Shown here: piece after piece, positions 1 through 8,371 of the stretch
Numbering within the stretch: the first letter of the stretch is position 1
How the letters are laid out: each line of letters starts with the position of its first letter
Source of the DNA: Candidatus Paracaedibacteraceae bacterium
GTDB lineage: Bacteria > Pseudomonadota > Alphaproteobacteria > UBA6184
DNA: 64,000 nt
Reading direction: 5' to 3'
NCBI GenBank assembly: GCA_024236035.1
Contig: JACKLG010000001.1
Location: 124,001-188,000 of the forward strand
Notes under the pieces: generated by a model
Told to the model about the DNA's origin: nothing
What the model saw: the letters and a program-made list of their open reading frames with translations, nothing else
Database searches by the model: none
Made by a program: the position numbers and the translations under genes

Positions 1-222
1 AATAAAATTATTCAACAGCGTTTATTAAAAGCTACCGATGAAATGTCGCATTGGGCTGAATATGATTATGTTGTCATCAATAACAATCTAGAGCACACTA
101 TATCTGCTATACACAATATTATTAAAAGCGAACGTCTTCGACGACGACGACAAGTAGATTTAGTTCACTTTGTAACTAAATTACGTGAAGATGGAGAAGA
201 GTATGCCAAAAAAAATGGCTAA
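1..222 (+). CDS. gmk: Guanylate kinase, C-terminal part (5' end outside window)
   Basis: The window opens inside this gene in frame 1; 73 codons and a TAA stop at 220-222 remain. Guanylate kinase phosphorylates GMP to GDP in the cytoplasm. The remaining sequence matches the family's end: a DEMSHWAEYDYVVINN segment (lid/closing part, with the usual E-x-DYV-x-N pattern), then an arginine-rich helix (SERLRRRRQ) typical of the last helix of Gmk. The catalytic P-loop is not in the window. The gene overlaps the start of the penicillin-binding protein by 20 bases, so the two are probably co-transcribed and translationally coupled. Identification rests on the C-terminal pattern only. Confidence 0.85.
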   Translation, partial: NKIIQQRLLKATDEMSHWAEYDYVVINNNLEHTISAIHNIIKSERLRRRRQVDLVHFVTKLREDGEEYAKKNG

Positions 223-2218
223 AAAGACAAAATCTTCTCTAAAAAAAATTTGGTTGAACCGCTTGTTCAAGCTTAGCATTTTAGTCCTAATTACTCTAAG
301 CATAATAATTGCTTGGTACAGTTATGATTTACCCCACATACGCACATTAGAAGAAGCTGAACGCAAGCCCAGCATTACTATGGTCACAAAAGATGGGGAA
401 CTTTTAACTACATATGGAGACCTATATGGCACAACTATAACTTTAGAGAAGGTACCTTCATACGTACCTAAGTCTGTTTTAGCTATTGAAGATCATCGTT
501 TTTACCGTCATCTAGGAATAGACATTGTCGCCTTCACACGAGCAATATACAATAATTTAATTCGTGGTCGCGTAGTTCAGGGTGGAAGTAGTATCACTCA
601 GCAACTTGCAAAAAACTTTTTATTAGCCAAAAAAAAATTTCATTATACTGATAGGTCTCTTCGCCGAAAAGTCCAAGAGTTATTGGTTTCTTTATGGCTG
701 GAATATCATTTTACTAAAGATCAAATTTTATCCATTTATTTAAATCGCATTGACTTTGGTGCGGGTATATACGGATTTGACGCGGCGGCCCAACGTTATT
801 TCTTTAAACCTCTCCATGAGGTTAGTATCTTTGAAGCTGCTATTTTAGCTGGAATGCTAAAGGCCCCTACACGTTACAACCCCTTACGCCATCCAGAGGC
901 CGCTATACAGCGCGGAGCTGTCGTAATTAATAAAATGATAGAATATAATTTTATATCTAAAACAGCTGGAGAGACTGAAATTAAAATAGGCAGAGACAGA
1001 CTACTCAACCGCAAATTAGATATAGGTTCTTATCGCTATTTTACTGATTGGGTTATGGATACATTACCTAGTTATTTAGGCTATATTGATAGAGATTTAA
1101 CAGTAGTAACCACCCTAAACACAAGGGCTCAGAACGCTGCAAAGCGCACAATTCAAACTCAAGTAAATCAATACGGTGACACAAAAGGTTTTAAAGAAAT
1201 GGCTTTAATTTCTATGAATACCGATGGAGAAGTAATAGCCATGGTAGGCGGAAAAGATTACAGTCGCAGCCAATTTAACCGAACTACACAGGCACTAAGA
1301 CAACCAGGATCAGCTTTTAAGCCCTTTGTATATATTGCTGCATTTGAGAAAGGGTTTACACCTTCTGACACCATGAATGATGAGCCAAAATCTTATGGTA
1401 AGTGGAAACCAAAAAACATATATAATCAATATCGAGGAAATCTTACCTTAGAAGAAGCTCTAGCTTATTCTAGCAACACCATTACGGTAAAATTATTACA
1501 CGAAACTGGTGTTGCATCATTAATTAAACTAGCAAGACGCCTTGGCATTCATACAAAACTGGCAAGGAATCTAACGTTAGCACTGGGTTCTGGCGAAGTA
1601 ACCTTATTTGACTTAACTGCTGCTTATGGAGTTATCGCAAATAAGGGGTACGAAATATATCCTCACGGCGTGGTAGAAATTAGAGATAAGAATACGCATG
1701 AACTGTTGTACAAGTCTGCTACTCCTCCAAAACGGAAAATTTTAGATGAATCAGTAGTAAAAGATATAGATCATTTATTAACTTCTGCAGTACAGTATGG
1801 CACCAGCCGACGTTCCAAATTAAAAAACAATATACCTTCAGCTGGGAAAAGTGGTACTAGCCAAAATTATCGAGACGGGTGGTTTATTGGGTACGCAAAG
1901 CGTACCAAAGGGCCAATTACGGGGATTTGGCTGGGCAATGATGATAATTCTCCCACAAAAGGTGTTACTGGGGGAACGTTACCCGCTGAAACATGGAAAA
2001 TGTTTCACGATATGTGGTTACCTGCATTAGCACGCGAAACACCAATAGAAAACAATGAACCTTCTTCAGAAAACGAAAACAATATACCGCAAGACGGCCC
2101 GCCTGAGGCGGAAGGAACTTTAGATGGAATTGACCAAGTTCTAAATTTAATTCATCCTGAGGAAACAGAAGAAACTATTACTCCAGAAACCATTGAAGAA
2201 TATGAGGAATTTGAATGA
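203..2218 (+). CDS. mrcA: Class A penicillin-binding protein (PBP1A type), glycosyltransferase/transpeptidase
   Basis: A bifunctional peptidoglycan synthase anchored in the inner membrane and acting in the periplasm. After a lysine-rich cytoplasmic start there is one membrane segment (about residues 22-40). The GT51 domain follows, with catalytic Glu96 in AIEDHRFY and the GGSSITQQLAKN motif (about 128-138). The transpeptidase domain has active-site S370-A-F-K373, S423-S-N425 and K549-S-G-T. The last 60 residues are acidic and Glu-rich. A GTG at 185 is in frame, but I chose ATG 203 because GGAG lies six bases upstream. It overlaps gmk upstream and shares ATGA with the RNase D-like gene downstream. 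At about 671 residues it is shorter than many PBP1A proteins, consistent with no large OB-type insertion. The symbol is by family. Confidence 0.93.
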   Translation: MPKKMAKKTKSSLKKIWLNRLFKLSILVLITLSIIIAWYSYDLPHIRTLEEAERKPSITMVTKDGELLTTYGDLYGTTITLEKVPSYVPKSVLAIEDHRFYRHLGIDIVAFTRAIYNNLIRGRVVQGGSSITQQLAKNFLLAKKKFHYTDRSLRRKVQELLVSLWLEYHFTKDQILSIYLNRIDFGAGIYGFDAAAQRYFFKPLHEVSIFEAAILAGMLKAPTRYNPLRHPEAAIQRGAVVINKMIEYNFISKTAGETEIKIGRDRLLNRKLDIGSYRYFTDWVMDTLPSYLGYIDRDLTVVTTLNTRAQNAAKRTIQTQVNQYGDTKGFKEMALISMNTDGEVIAMVGGKDYSRSQFNRTTQALRQPGSAFKPFVYIAAFEKGFTPSDTMNDEPKSYGKWKPKNIYNQYRGNLTLEEALAYSSNTITVKLLHETGVASLIKLARRLGIHTKLARNLTLALGSGEVTLFDLTAAYGVIANKGYEIYPHGVVEIRDKNTHELLYKSATPPKRKILDESVVKDIDHLLTSAVQYGTSRRSKLKNNIPSAGKSGTSQNYRDGWFIGYAKRTKGPITGIWLGNDDNSPTKGVTGGTLPAETWKMFHDMWLPALARETPIENNEPSSENENNIPQDGPPEAEGTLDGIDQVLNLIHPEETEETITPETIEEYEEFE

Positions 2219-2853
2219 AGATAACATACCACATAGAAGATCTACCAAATGATATTAAATTTGCGGGAAGTATTGCTGTAGATACAGAAGCTATGGGATT
2301 AAATGTAAATCGAGACCGATTATGTTTAGTGCAGATTTCTGATCCAGAGCAGAACGTGCACTTGATTCACTTTAAAGCTGACTCTAAATATAATGCTACT
2401 AATCTTAAACGGATTATGAATGACCCCACATTGTTAAAAATTTTTCATTTTGCTAGATTTGATGTAATGATGATTCAAGCTTATCTAAAAACCCAAGTGC
2501 GATCCGTATACTGCACCAAAATAGCCTCTTATTTAACTAGAACATATACAAACAGGCATAGCTTAAAAGATTTATGCAAAGAACTTCTTGGAGTAGATTT
2601 GTCTAAAACTGAACAAACTTCTGATTGGGGAGCTGATATTTTGCGTCCGGAGCAAATGGAGTATGCTTCAACAGATGTGATACATCTCCATCAGTTAAAA
2701 GATAAGTTAGATATCTTATTAAAACGAGAAAACCGTACAGAAATCGCACGTAATTGCTTTGAGTTTTTAAATACACGCGCATTATTAGATATATTAGGCA
2801 TGGTAGATGAAGATATTTTTGCACATAGTTTAGGGTCAAAAACGCGCATATAA
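2215..2853 (+). CDS. rnd: RNase D-type 3'-5' exonuclease (DEDDy)
   Basis: A 212-residue DnaQ-like 3'-5' exonuclease of the short alphaproteobacterial RNase D type, probably trimming the 3' ends of structured RNAs such as tRNA precursors. All acidic metal ligands can be placed: D23 and E25 in DTEAMGLN, D83 in FARFD, and Y150xxxD154 in YASTD, which makes it a DEDDy enzyme. The HRDC domains of long E. coli-type RNase D are absent, as expected for the short form. Its ATG overlaps the stop of the PBP gene (ATGA), so translation is probably coupled. The exact substrate is unknown; the symbol is by family resemblance. Confidence 0.82.
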   Translation: MKITYHIEDLPNDIKFAGSIAVDTEAMGLNVNRDRLCLVQISDPEQNVHLIHFKADSKYNATNLKRIMNDPTLLKIFHFARFDVMMIQAYLKTQVRSVYCTKIASYLTRTYTNRHSLKDLCKELLGVDLSKTEQTSDWGADILRPEQMEYASTDVIHLHQLKDKLDILLKRENRTEIARNCFEFLNTRALLDILGMVDEDIFAHSLGSKTRI

Positions 2854-2991
2854 ATATTTATTTTTAACTAAATCCATTATAAGTGTAAATACTACAACTT
2901 AGAGAGTTAGGGGTTAAAGCAACTTTGTTAAACGGTTGTTCTAGGCCTGTTTTTTGTTTAAACTACTAAAAAAATAAAGTTAGGTTATTTT

Positions 2992-4383
2992 ATGGATACA
3001 TTTGATTTAGTCGTAATTGGCGCAGGCCCTGGCGGGTATGTAGCAGCAATTCGAGCTGCACAACTTGGTTTAAAAACAGCAGTGGTAGAAAAAGAACATC
3101 TGGGCGGAATATGCTTAAATTGGGGATGTATCCCCACAAAAGCATTACTACGTAGTGCTGAGGTGTATCAGCTTTTCCAACATGCTAATGAGTATGGAAT
3201 TAATGTATCTAATGTTTCATTTGACCTAAAAAAGATCGTAGAACGCTCAAGAAACGTTTCTAATCAACTGGCCCAAGGAGTAAAACATTTACTGAAAAAA
3301 AACAAAGTTACAGTATTTGATGGCATTGGCACTTTAAAGGGATCAAAAACTGTGATGGTGAAAAATGTTGATGGTAAAACAATCGACCTAGCTGCAAAAA
3401 ATATTATTATTGCCACTGGGGCTCGTCCCCGTGTACTCCCTAGTTTAGAAGCTGATGGCAAATATATCTGGACTTATAAAGAAGCCATGATACCTGAAAC
3501 CTTACCTAAAAAATTACTTGTGGTAGGTAGTGGTGCAATTGGATCAGAGTTTGCTTCTTTTTATAATGCTTTTGGAAGTGATGTGACTATTGTAGAAGTA
3601 ATGGATCAGATACTTCCGCAAGAAGACGATGAGATCTCTCAAAGAGCCCGAAAAGCTTTTGAAGCTAAGGGCATTAAGATTCTTACTAATACTACTGTTC
3701 AGTCTTTAAAGGTATTAAACAACAAAGTTGAGGCCCTATTAAAAACTGCAGAAGGAGAGCAAAAAGACACGTTTGACAGAGTGATTACGGCAGTCGGCGT
3801 TGTAGGCAACATTGAAAACATTGGGTTGGAAAATACAAAAATAAAAACTGAACATTCACGCATCCTAACAGACGAATTTTGTGAAACCAACGAACCCGGT
3901 GTTTATGCAATTGGGGATGTAGTGGCAGGTCCATGGTTAGCTCATAAAGCAAGCCATGAAGGGATACTTTGCGCAGAAAAAATTGCAGGCAAGAAACCCC
4001 ACGTTGTAAACAAACTAAACATCCCAGGATGTACTTACACTTCTCCTCAAATTGCAAGTATTGGTTTAACAGAAAAGAAAGCAAAAGAGTTAGGCTATGA
4101 GCTTAATATAGGCCGTTTTTCGGCGATTGGAAATGGAAAATCCATTGCGTTAGGAGAAATGGATGGATTTGTTAAGACTATTTTTGATAAGAAAACAGGT
4201 GAATTGTTGGGCGCACATTTAATTGGTCCAGAAGTTACAGAAATGATTCAGGGTTTTGGAGTAGCAAAAACCTTGGAAACCACAGAATCTGAGCTAATGC
4301 ATACTATTTTTGCTCACCCCACACTTTCAGAAATGATTCATGAAAGTGTATTAGATGCATATGGACGTGCAATACATTTATAA
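2992..4383 (+). CDS. lpdA: Dihydrolipoyl dehydrogenase (E3)
   Basis: The FAD-dependent E3 component that reoxidises dihydrolipoamide in 2-oxoacid dehydrogenase complexes and passes electrons to NAD+. The N-terminal FAD-binding motif is GAGPGG (10-15). The redox disulfide is C41-L-N-W-G-C46. The NAD-binding motif GSGAIGSEFA is near residue 180. The C-terminal dimer domain ends with the catalytic dyad H442-P-x3-E447. Its length of 463 residues is normal. Only eight bases separate it from lipA, which makes the lipoyl cofactor this system uses. The E1/E2 genes are not in the window. The 138-base gap upstream has AT-rich promoter-like sequence but no clear consensus promoter. Confidence 0.96.
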   Translation: MDTFDLVVIGAGPGGYVAAIRAAQLGLKTAVVEKEHLGGICLNWGCIPTKALLRSAEVYQLFQHANEYGINVSNVSFDLKKIVERSRNVSNQLAQGVKHLLKKNKVTVFDGIGTLKGSKTVMVKNVDGKTIDLAAKNIIIATGARPRVLPSLEADGKYIWTYKEAMIPETLPKKLLVVGSGAIGSEFASFYNAFGSDVTIVEVMDQILPQEDDEISQRARKAFEAKGIKILTNTTVQSLKVLNNKVEALLKTAEGEQKDTFDRVITAVGVVGNIENIGLENTKIKTEHSRILTDEFCETNEPGVYAIGDVVAGPWLAHKASHEGILCAEKIAGKKPHVVNKLNIPGCTYTSPQIASIGLTEKKAKELGYELNIGRFSAIGNGKSIALGEMDGFVKTIFDKKTGELLGAHLIGPEVTEMIQGFGVAKTLETTESELMHTIFAHPTLSEMIHESVLDAYGRAIHL

Positions 4384-4391
4384 GGATATTT

Positions 4392-5297
4392 ATGGAAAAG
4401 CTCTCTAAACCTGATTGGATTCGTGTAAAAGCACCAGTACATAAAGAATACTTTGAAACAAAAGATATTATCAAAGGGTTAAAGCTAAATACGGTATGCG
4501 AAGAAGCCGCCTGCCCTAATATTGGTGAATGCTGGTCTAAAAAACATGCAACCATTATGATATTAGGTAGCGTGTGTACAAGAGCCTGTGCTTTTTGTAA
4601 TATAGCCACAGGCCGCCCGGATCAATTAGATCCCCATGAGCCCGAAAGAGTTGCTGAAGCATTAGGAAAGTTAGAACTTGACCATGTGGTTATTACCTCA
4701 GTAGATCGTGATGATTTAGAGGATGGGGGAGCTGCACATTTTGCTAAAGTTATTACGGCTATTCGTCAATCTTCTCCTTCCACTACGATTGAAATATTAA
4801 CACCTGATTTTCGACGAAAAGAAAGTGCTATTGAAACCGTAGTCGCAGCAAAACCTGATGTATACAATCATAACTTAGAAACTGTTCCTAGGCTGTACCA
4901 AACCGTGCGGCCGGGAGCGCGTTATTTTCATTCGCTAAAACTTTTGTCCTTAGTAAAGGAGCTGAATCCAAGCATTTTTACTAAGTCTGGAATTATGGTA
5001 GGATTAGGAGAAGACACCAAAGAAGTTTATCAAGTTATGGATGATTTAAGGTCTGCAGAGGTTGATTTTATGACCATTGGGCAGTATTTACAACCCACAC
5101 CGAAACATCATCCTGTAATGAGTTATCCCCATCCGGATACGTTTAAAGAAATGGAACGAATGGCAAAAGGCAAAGGTTTCTTGATGGTTTCTGCGTCTCC
5201 CCTTACTCGATCATCCTATCATGCAGGTGATGATTTTAAGAAATTAAAGGAAGCTCGTGAAGCGCAGTTAAAACAAGAATATGCCAAAGCTTTTTAA
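4392..5297 (+). CDS. lipA: Lipoyl synthase
   Basis: A radical SAM enzyme that inserts two sulfurs into octanoyl groups on lipoyl domains. It carries the auxiliary [4Fe-4S] cluster motif (C36, C41, C47 in CEEAACPNIGEC) and the radical SAM cluster motif (C62, C66, C69 in CTRACAFC). The conserved C-terminal RSSYHA, whose serine ligates the auxiliary cluster, is also present. At 301 residues it has the normal family length. It follows lpdA by eight bases and overlaps the RatA/Coq10-type gene by 17 bases, the arrangement common in Alphaproteobacteria. Confidence 0.97.
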   Translation: MEKLSKPDWIRVKAPVHKEYFETKDIIKGLKLNTVCEEAACPNIGECWSKKHATIMILGSVCTRACAFCNIATGRPDQLDPHEPERVAEALGKLELDHVVITSVDRDDLEDGGAAHFAKVITAIRQSSPSTTIEILTPDFRRKESAIETVVAAKPDVYNHNLETVPRLYQTVRPGARYFHSLKLLSLVKELNPSIFTKSGIMVGLGEDTKEVYQVMDDLRSAEVDFMTIGQYLQPTPKHHPVMSYPHPDTFKEMERMAKGKGFLMVSASPLTRSSYHAGDDFKKLKEAREAQLKQEYAKAF

Positions 5298-5751
5298 AAC
5301 TGCATGTGTGACCTATTCGGATGTACAGCTTTTTCAGTTGGTATCTGATGTAGAAAAGTACCCCGACTTCCTGCCATTTTGTTCAAAGACGATCATACAC
5401 AAAAGCACGGAAACCCTGCTGATTGCAGACATGCACATTGGATATAAAGGGTTTTCCGGAGCGTTTCAATCGGAGGTGACGAAACGATTTCCCGTTAGTT
5501 TGGACATGAAACAAACGCACGGTAGCTTAAAATATTTAACCAGTTCTTGGGTGTTTAAAAAGGTGTCTACAATGCAACCAAGGGGGGTTACAATGCAACC
5601 TGAGTGCATAATTGAGTTTAGGGTTGACTTTGAACCATCATCTTGGCTGGTGGGTAAACTGGTTTCCCCCCTGATGAATGAAATCGCTGACATGATGATG
5701 CAGGCATTTATAAAGCGAGCTGATTTTTTATATGGGAACAATAAGATCTAA
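5281..5751 (+). CDS. RatA/Coq10-type START-domain protein
   Basis: A 156-residue START/SRPBCC-fold protein of the Coq10/RatA family. The N-terminus has the family pattern DVEKYPDFLPFC (about 20-32), followed by the beta-rich body and a C-terminal helix beginning at LMNEIADMMMQAF. Family members bind ubiquinone (Coq10) or have been described as a ribosome-associated factor (RatA); which applies here cannot be told from sequence. The start at 5281 overlaps the end of lipA by 17 bases, supporting one transcript lpdA-lipA-ratA. Confidence 0.85.
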   Translation: MPKLFKTACVTYSDVQLFQLVSDVEKYPDFLPFCSKTIIHKSTETLLIADMHIGYKGFSGAFQSEVTKRFPVSLDMKQTHGSLKYLTSSWVFKKVSTMQPRGVTMQPECIIEFRVDFEPSSWLVGKLVSPLMNEIADMMMQAFIKRADFLYGNNKI

Positions 5752-5869
5752 ACTCCCAACATTCATGCCCGCAATATTATTTAAGCTTTGAGTAGTAGAA
5801 ACAGGACGGCTATTAATCATCAAACGCATATTGTCTGTATGAGATGTTATTCTGCCATGCATATGATTA

Positions 5870-6035
5870 GCTTACTGCCGCAGCAAAATCGCTTACCTGA
5901 TGAAAGATAAGGACAGTTGGACCAACCGACATCGTCATCTAGCGACCTGTGAGTGTTCTAAAGACACGGTGATATGTCTGGTGTTAAAGTTGAAACCGCC
6001 ATTGTTGGGGGGCGGTATGCTTACTGCCGCAGCAA
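5870..6035. repeat. 17-bp direct repeat pair upstream of the Rpn gene
   Basis: The sequence GCTTACTGCCGCAGCAA occurs at 5870-5886 and again at 6019-6035, 149 bases apart and in the same orientation. It is GC-richer than its surroundings. It could be a duplication scar, a protein-binding site, or the edges of a lost insertion. Confidence 0.6.
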
Positions 6036-6070
6036 CTGAACTGACGAAGGTAGGTGTATGTTTATAACAC

Positions 6071-6098
6071 TTGAAATTCCGGAAGCGTGACTTATAAT
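6071..6098 (+). promoter_or_regulatory. Sigma70-type promoter for the Rpn-family gene
   Basis: A -35 box TTGAAA (6071-6076) and a -10 box TATAAT (6093-6098) are separated by 16 bases and lie 38 bases before the start codon at 6136. This is one of the best consensus matches in the window, implying the nuclease gene is well transcribed. Confidence 0.65.
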
Positions 6099-6135
6099 AC
6101 AAACATCGCATAGTACACACCCACCGGAGATCCTT

Positions 6136-7311
6136 ATGACCAAATATGTATTCATACGTTTATTAAGCATTGTTGGCACACTAAACTGCCTAACATTGTC
6201 TTATGCTGCTGAAAAACGTGCATTTCCAGATGATGATAGACCCGACCCCCTTCGCCGTCGTATAGAAGCTGCCGCGACTTCTAATTCAGGCAGGGAGGCT
6301 GAAGCAGAAGAATTCCGCACTGATCGTAGCTCGCGTCGATATTTATCAGCTGCTACTGGGGTGGAAAGTAGGGGCTTGGAGACTGCTTCCCATTTAGAGA
6401 GCCACCCCCAAGTATATGGAATTCCCACATATGATGCTTTATTTAAATATGTATTAAGCGATGACGAAGTGCGTTCATCGTTTTTTAAGGCATTTATTCC
6501 TGGTATTGGCGTTGTTAAGTCCGAACGCTTAGATGATCACATGCATCCTGTTCAAAGCTTACAAACCTTACGTACGTTCTTGCATCGTGAGGAAACTGAA
6601 AAAACTGTAGACAAATTATCTGGCGCAACTGGAGCCAAGGTAATATTACCTCAAGCTGGAGATTGTGCTGCTCCTATAGAAGATGCAGAATCGACCGCAT
6701 TTTTGCACGAAATTGTAGGGCGTTTTGATGAAATAAAGGCTGCCTTTCCGAAAATGCGATATGATGGAACAATGGATTTTGTGTGTCAATTAAGCACAGG
6801 TGGATATGCAATGGTAGAAATGCAAGTTATCCCCCAAAATTATTGGGATAATCGTGCCCTTGCTTACGCTGCAGCATTTTATGGAAATCAACTATTTAAG
6901 GGCGATGAATGGAAAAATATTCGCCGTGTTATAGGCATCAATATTTTAGGCGGAGGAAGAGATGATCTTGTTCATTGGACGGATACTCCAAGTCAATTTA
7001 TGCGTCATTATAAGTTTCAAGAACAATTACATGCACCAGCGCGGTATATTGATGGGATAGAGTTGATCCAATATTCGATTATGAATGCACGAGGCGTCGC
7101 CTTAGAAGAAAAAGAAATGCATGACTGGATTACTTTTTTTAGGAATGCTCATCATATGAGTGAGGACGCTGTGCGGGAGCAAATTACCACACCAGCCGTA
7201 TTACGCGCATTTGAATTATCAAAGATACACACATTGCCAGCGGTAGTATTAGCATCTTACGAAGCGCAAGATAAGGATTACGAAAGATATTCACACCACA
7301 ATGGCCCGTGA
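6136..7311 (+). CDS. Exported Rpn-family PD-(D/E)XK nuclease, C-terminal tail frameshifted
   Basis: A 391-residue protein with a Sec-type signal peptide (hydrophobic 5-20, likely cleavage after SYA at 22-24). A charged, variable region of about 65 residues follows, then a PD-(D/E)XK domain of the Rpn (recombination-promoting nuclease/putative transposase) type. Family motifs seen are YDALFKYVLSD (about 99-109), D214 in GTMDFV, E228-M-Q230 in VEMQV, and the downstream ALAYAAAFYGNQL and RRVIGINIL segments. Rpn proteins normally end in a repeat-rich linker and a helical tail. Here the frame runs out at HHNGP* and that tail continues in another frame to 7465. A signal peptide on this family is unusual. 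It might act outside the cytoplasm, or the N-terminus might be a non-cleaved membrane anchor. Four downstream genes encode tail-only relatives. Confidence 0.82.
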   Translation: MTKYVFIRLLSIVGTLNCLTLSYAAEKRAFPDDDRPDPLRRRIEAAATSNSGREAEAEEFRTDRSSRRYLSAATGVESRGLETASHLESHPQVYGIPTYDALFKYVLSDDEVRSSFFKAFIPGIGVVKSERLDDHMHPVQSLQTLRTFLHREETEKTVDKLSGATGAKVILPQAGDCAAPIEDAESTAFLHEIVGRFDEIKAAFPKMRYDGTMDFVCQLSTGGYAMVEMQVIPQNYWDNRALAYAAAFYGNQLFKGDEWKNIRRVIGINILGGGRDDLVHWTDTPSQFMRHYKFQEQLHAPARYIDGIELIQYSIMNARGVALEEKEMHDWITFFRNAHHMSEDAVREQITTPAVLRAFELSKIHTLPAVVLASYEAQDKDYERYSHHNGP

Positions 7312-7465
7312 AATGCTTGCCGGGGATGAAGCTTTAGATAAAGTTATGCGTTATACAAAACTAAGTCGTGAAGAGATTGAAGCTTTACAGCGTGGAGAGC
7401 AATTACCTATTGAGAAAGAATTAGATGCGGAGATGCTTCCTGCGCCTTCAGGTTCGGATCAATAA
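7298..7465 (+). pseudogene. Out-of-frame Rpn tail detached from the upstream nuclease gene
   Basis: Read from about 7298, this stretch encodes the Rpn tail (MAREMLAGDEALDKV..., then TKLSREEIEALQRGEQLPIE, ending in PSGSDQ*). It is out of frame with the upstream nuclease. Bases 7298-7414 are identical to 7688-7804 in the next gene (117 bases). Compared with that gene, the linker between the YERYS-like segment and the tail is missing at about 7291-7298. An internal deletion probably shifted the frame. No good SD precedes ATG 7301, so independent translation is unlikely but not excluded. Confidence 0.75.
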
Positions 7466-7498
7466 CGAAAGGGTATTAACGTTAGAGGAGAGAAAAAA

Positions 7499-7858
7499 AT
7501 GAAACATACATTTATATTTAAACTAGCAGGGGTTGTATTAGGTATGAGTACTGCTGAGGGGTCTTTGTTAGAGTCCGCCAAACAAAATGCAACTACGGGA
7601 ATCTCTACTCAATATGAGAAGTATTCTATCTATACACGGGAACAAGTACTGGCTGGAGAAGCCCGCGGAGACCTATTAGCACGGATAACAATGGCCCGTG
7701 AAATGCTTGCCGGGGATGAAGCTTTAGATAAAGTTATGCGTTATACAAAACTAAGTCGTGAAGAGATTGAAGCTTTACAGCGTGGAGAGCAATTACCTAT
7801 TGAGGGAGAATTGGAGGCAACGTTCAATGAGAAGTACGTATCCGAGGAGGAAGCTTGA
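7499..7858 (+). CDS. Tail-only Rpn-like small exported protein 1 (type A tail)
   Basis: A 119-residue protein made of a signal peptide (about 1-21, ending STAEG), a short conserved LLESAKQN segment, a QYEKYSIYT segment matching the end of the Rpn nuclease domain, then an Rpn-type helical tail (ITMAREML..., TKLSREEIEALQRGEQLPIE). There is no catalytic domain. It lacks the GRAE repeat of its neighbours and has LAGEARGDLLAR instead. RBS GAGGAGAG lies just upstream. The C-terminal FNEKYVSEEEA is unique, and the sequence after the stop (7859-7930) looks like a decayed type B tail, so this copy is chimeric. The role is unknown; by analogy with short Rpn forms it could bind and restrain the nuclease. 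Confidence 0.75.
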   Translation: MKHTFIFKLAGVVLGMSTAEGSLLESAKQNATTGISTQYEKYSIYTREQVLAGEARGDLLARITMAREMLAGDEALDKVMRYTKLSREEIEALQRGEQLPIEGELEATFNEKYVSEEEA

Positions 7859-7957
7859 AAAAGGGTCGTAGAAGAGATTGGTCATTACAACATTATGATA
7901 GTTTATGCGTAACGAGGGATCAATAACGAAAGGGTATAACGTTAAAGGAGAGAGAAA

Positions 7958-8371
7958 ATGCAATACACATTAACAATGAAAATGGTCACAGTAGGGTTTC
8001 TAATGAATGGAATTAGTACTGCTGAGGGGTCTTTGTTAGAGTCCGCCAAACAAAATGCAACTACGGGAATCTCTACTCAATATGAGAAGTATTCTATCTA
8101 TACAGGTCAACTGGTGGAAAAAGGCAGAGCGGAAGGCAGAGCGGAAGGCAGAGCGGAAGGCAGAGCGGAAGGAGTCACTCGAGGCGAAGCAGTAGCTAAA
8201 ATCGCTATGGCCCGTGAAATGCTTAATCATCATATGGATATTAACTTGATTATAGAAATTACCAAACTGAGTCGTGATGAGGTTGAAGCCTTACAGCGTG
8301 GAGAGCAATTACCTATTGAGGGAGAATTAGATGCGGAGATGCTTCCTGCGCCTTCAGGTTCGGATCAATAA
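7958..8371 (+). CDS. Tail-only Rpn-like small exported protein 2 (type A tail, four GRAE repeats)
   Basis: A 137-residue protein. Its first 20 or so residues differ from those of the other copies (MQYTLTMKMVTVGFLMNG) but still form a hydrophobic signal-like segment. From STAEGSLLESAKQN onward it matches copy 1 almost exactly at DNA level (about 8014-8102 against 7546-7634). Four perfect 12-base units (GRAE each) follow at 8123-8170, then VTRGEAVAKIAMAREML and the type A tail ending LPAPSGSDQ, the same ending as the detached tail at 7465. The RBS (GGAGAGAG) is in the shared leader. The mixed identity along its length shows recombination between copies. Confidence 0.75.
   Translation: MQYTLTMKMVTVGFLMNGISTAEGSLLESAKQNATTGISTQYEKYSIYTGQLVEKGRAEGRAEGRAEGRAEGVTRGEAVAKIAMAREMLNHHMDINLIIEITKLSRDEVEALQRGEQLPIEGELDAEMLPAPSGSDQ

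Larger units (their letters stand above)
5752..6135. other. Intergenic region before the Rpn island
   Basis: 384 bases without a recognised gene. It contains a 17-base direct repeat (5870-5886 and 6019-6035), the promoter of the Rpn gene near its right end (6071-6098), and an SD (GGAG at 6126-6129) before ATG 6136. A 44-residue minus-strand reading frame (5728-5862) overlaps the end of the RatA gene; it has no recognisable family, and I do not call it a gene. The rest looks like decayed or untranslated sequence. Confidence 0.6.

Noticed and set aside
185..202. GTG 185 as the start of the penicillin-binding protein
   Set aside because: ATG 203 has GGAG at the right distance; the upstream codons overlap gmk further without an SD.
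3785..4084. Minus-strand frame inside lpdA
   Set aside because: Opposite a strongly conserved gene; no SD, no family resemblance.
5728..5862. 44-residue minus-strand frame at the end of the RatA-type gene
   Set aside because: No clear SD and no recognised family; it overlaps a real gene by 24 bases. It could be a remnant but cannot be supported.
6136..7465. Rpn gene as an insertion-sequence transposase
   Set aside because: No terminal inverted repeats or target duplications were seen at its borders, and the family is better explained as a nuclease; the duplicated units share leaders, not IS ends.
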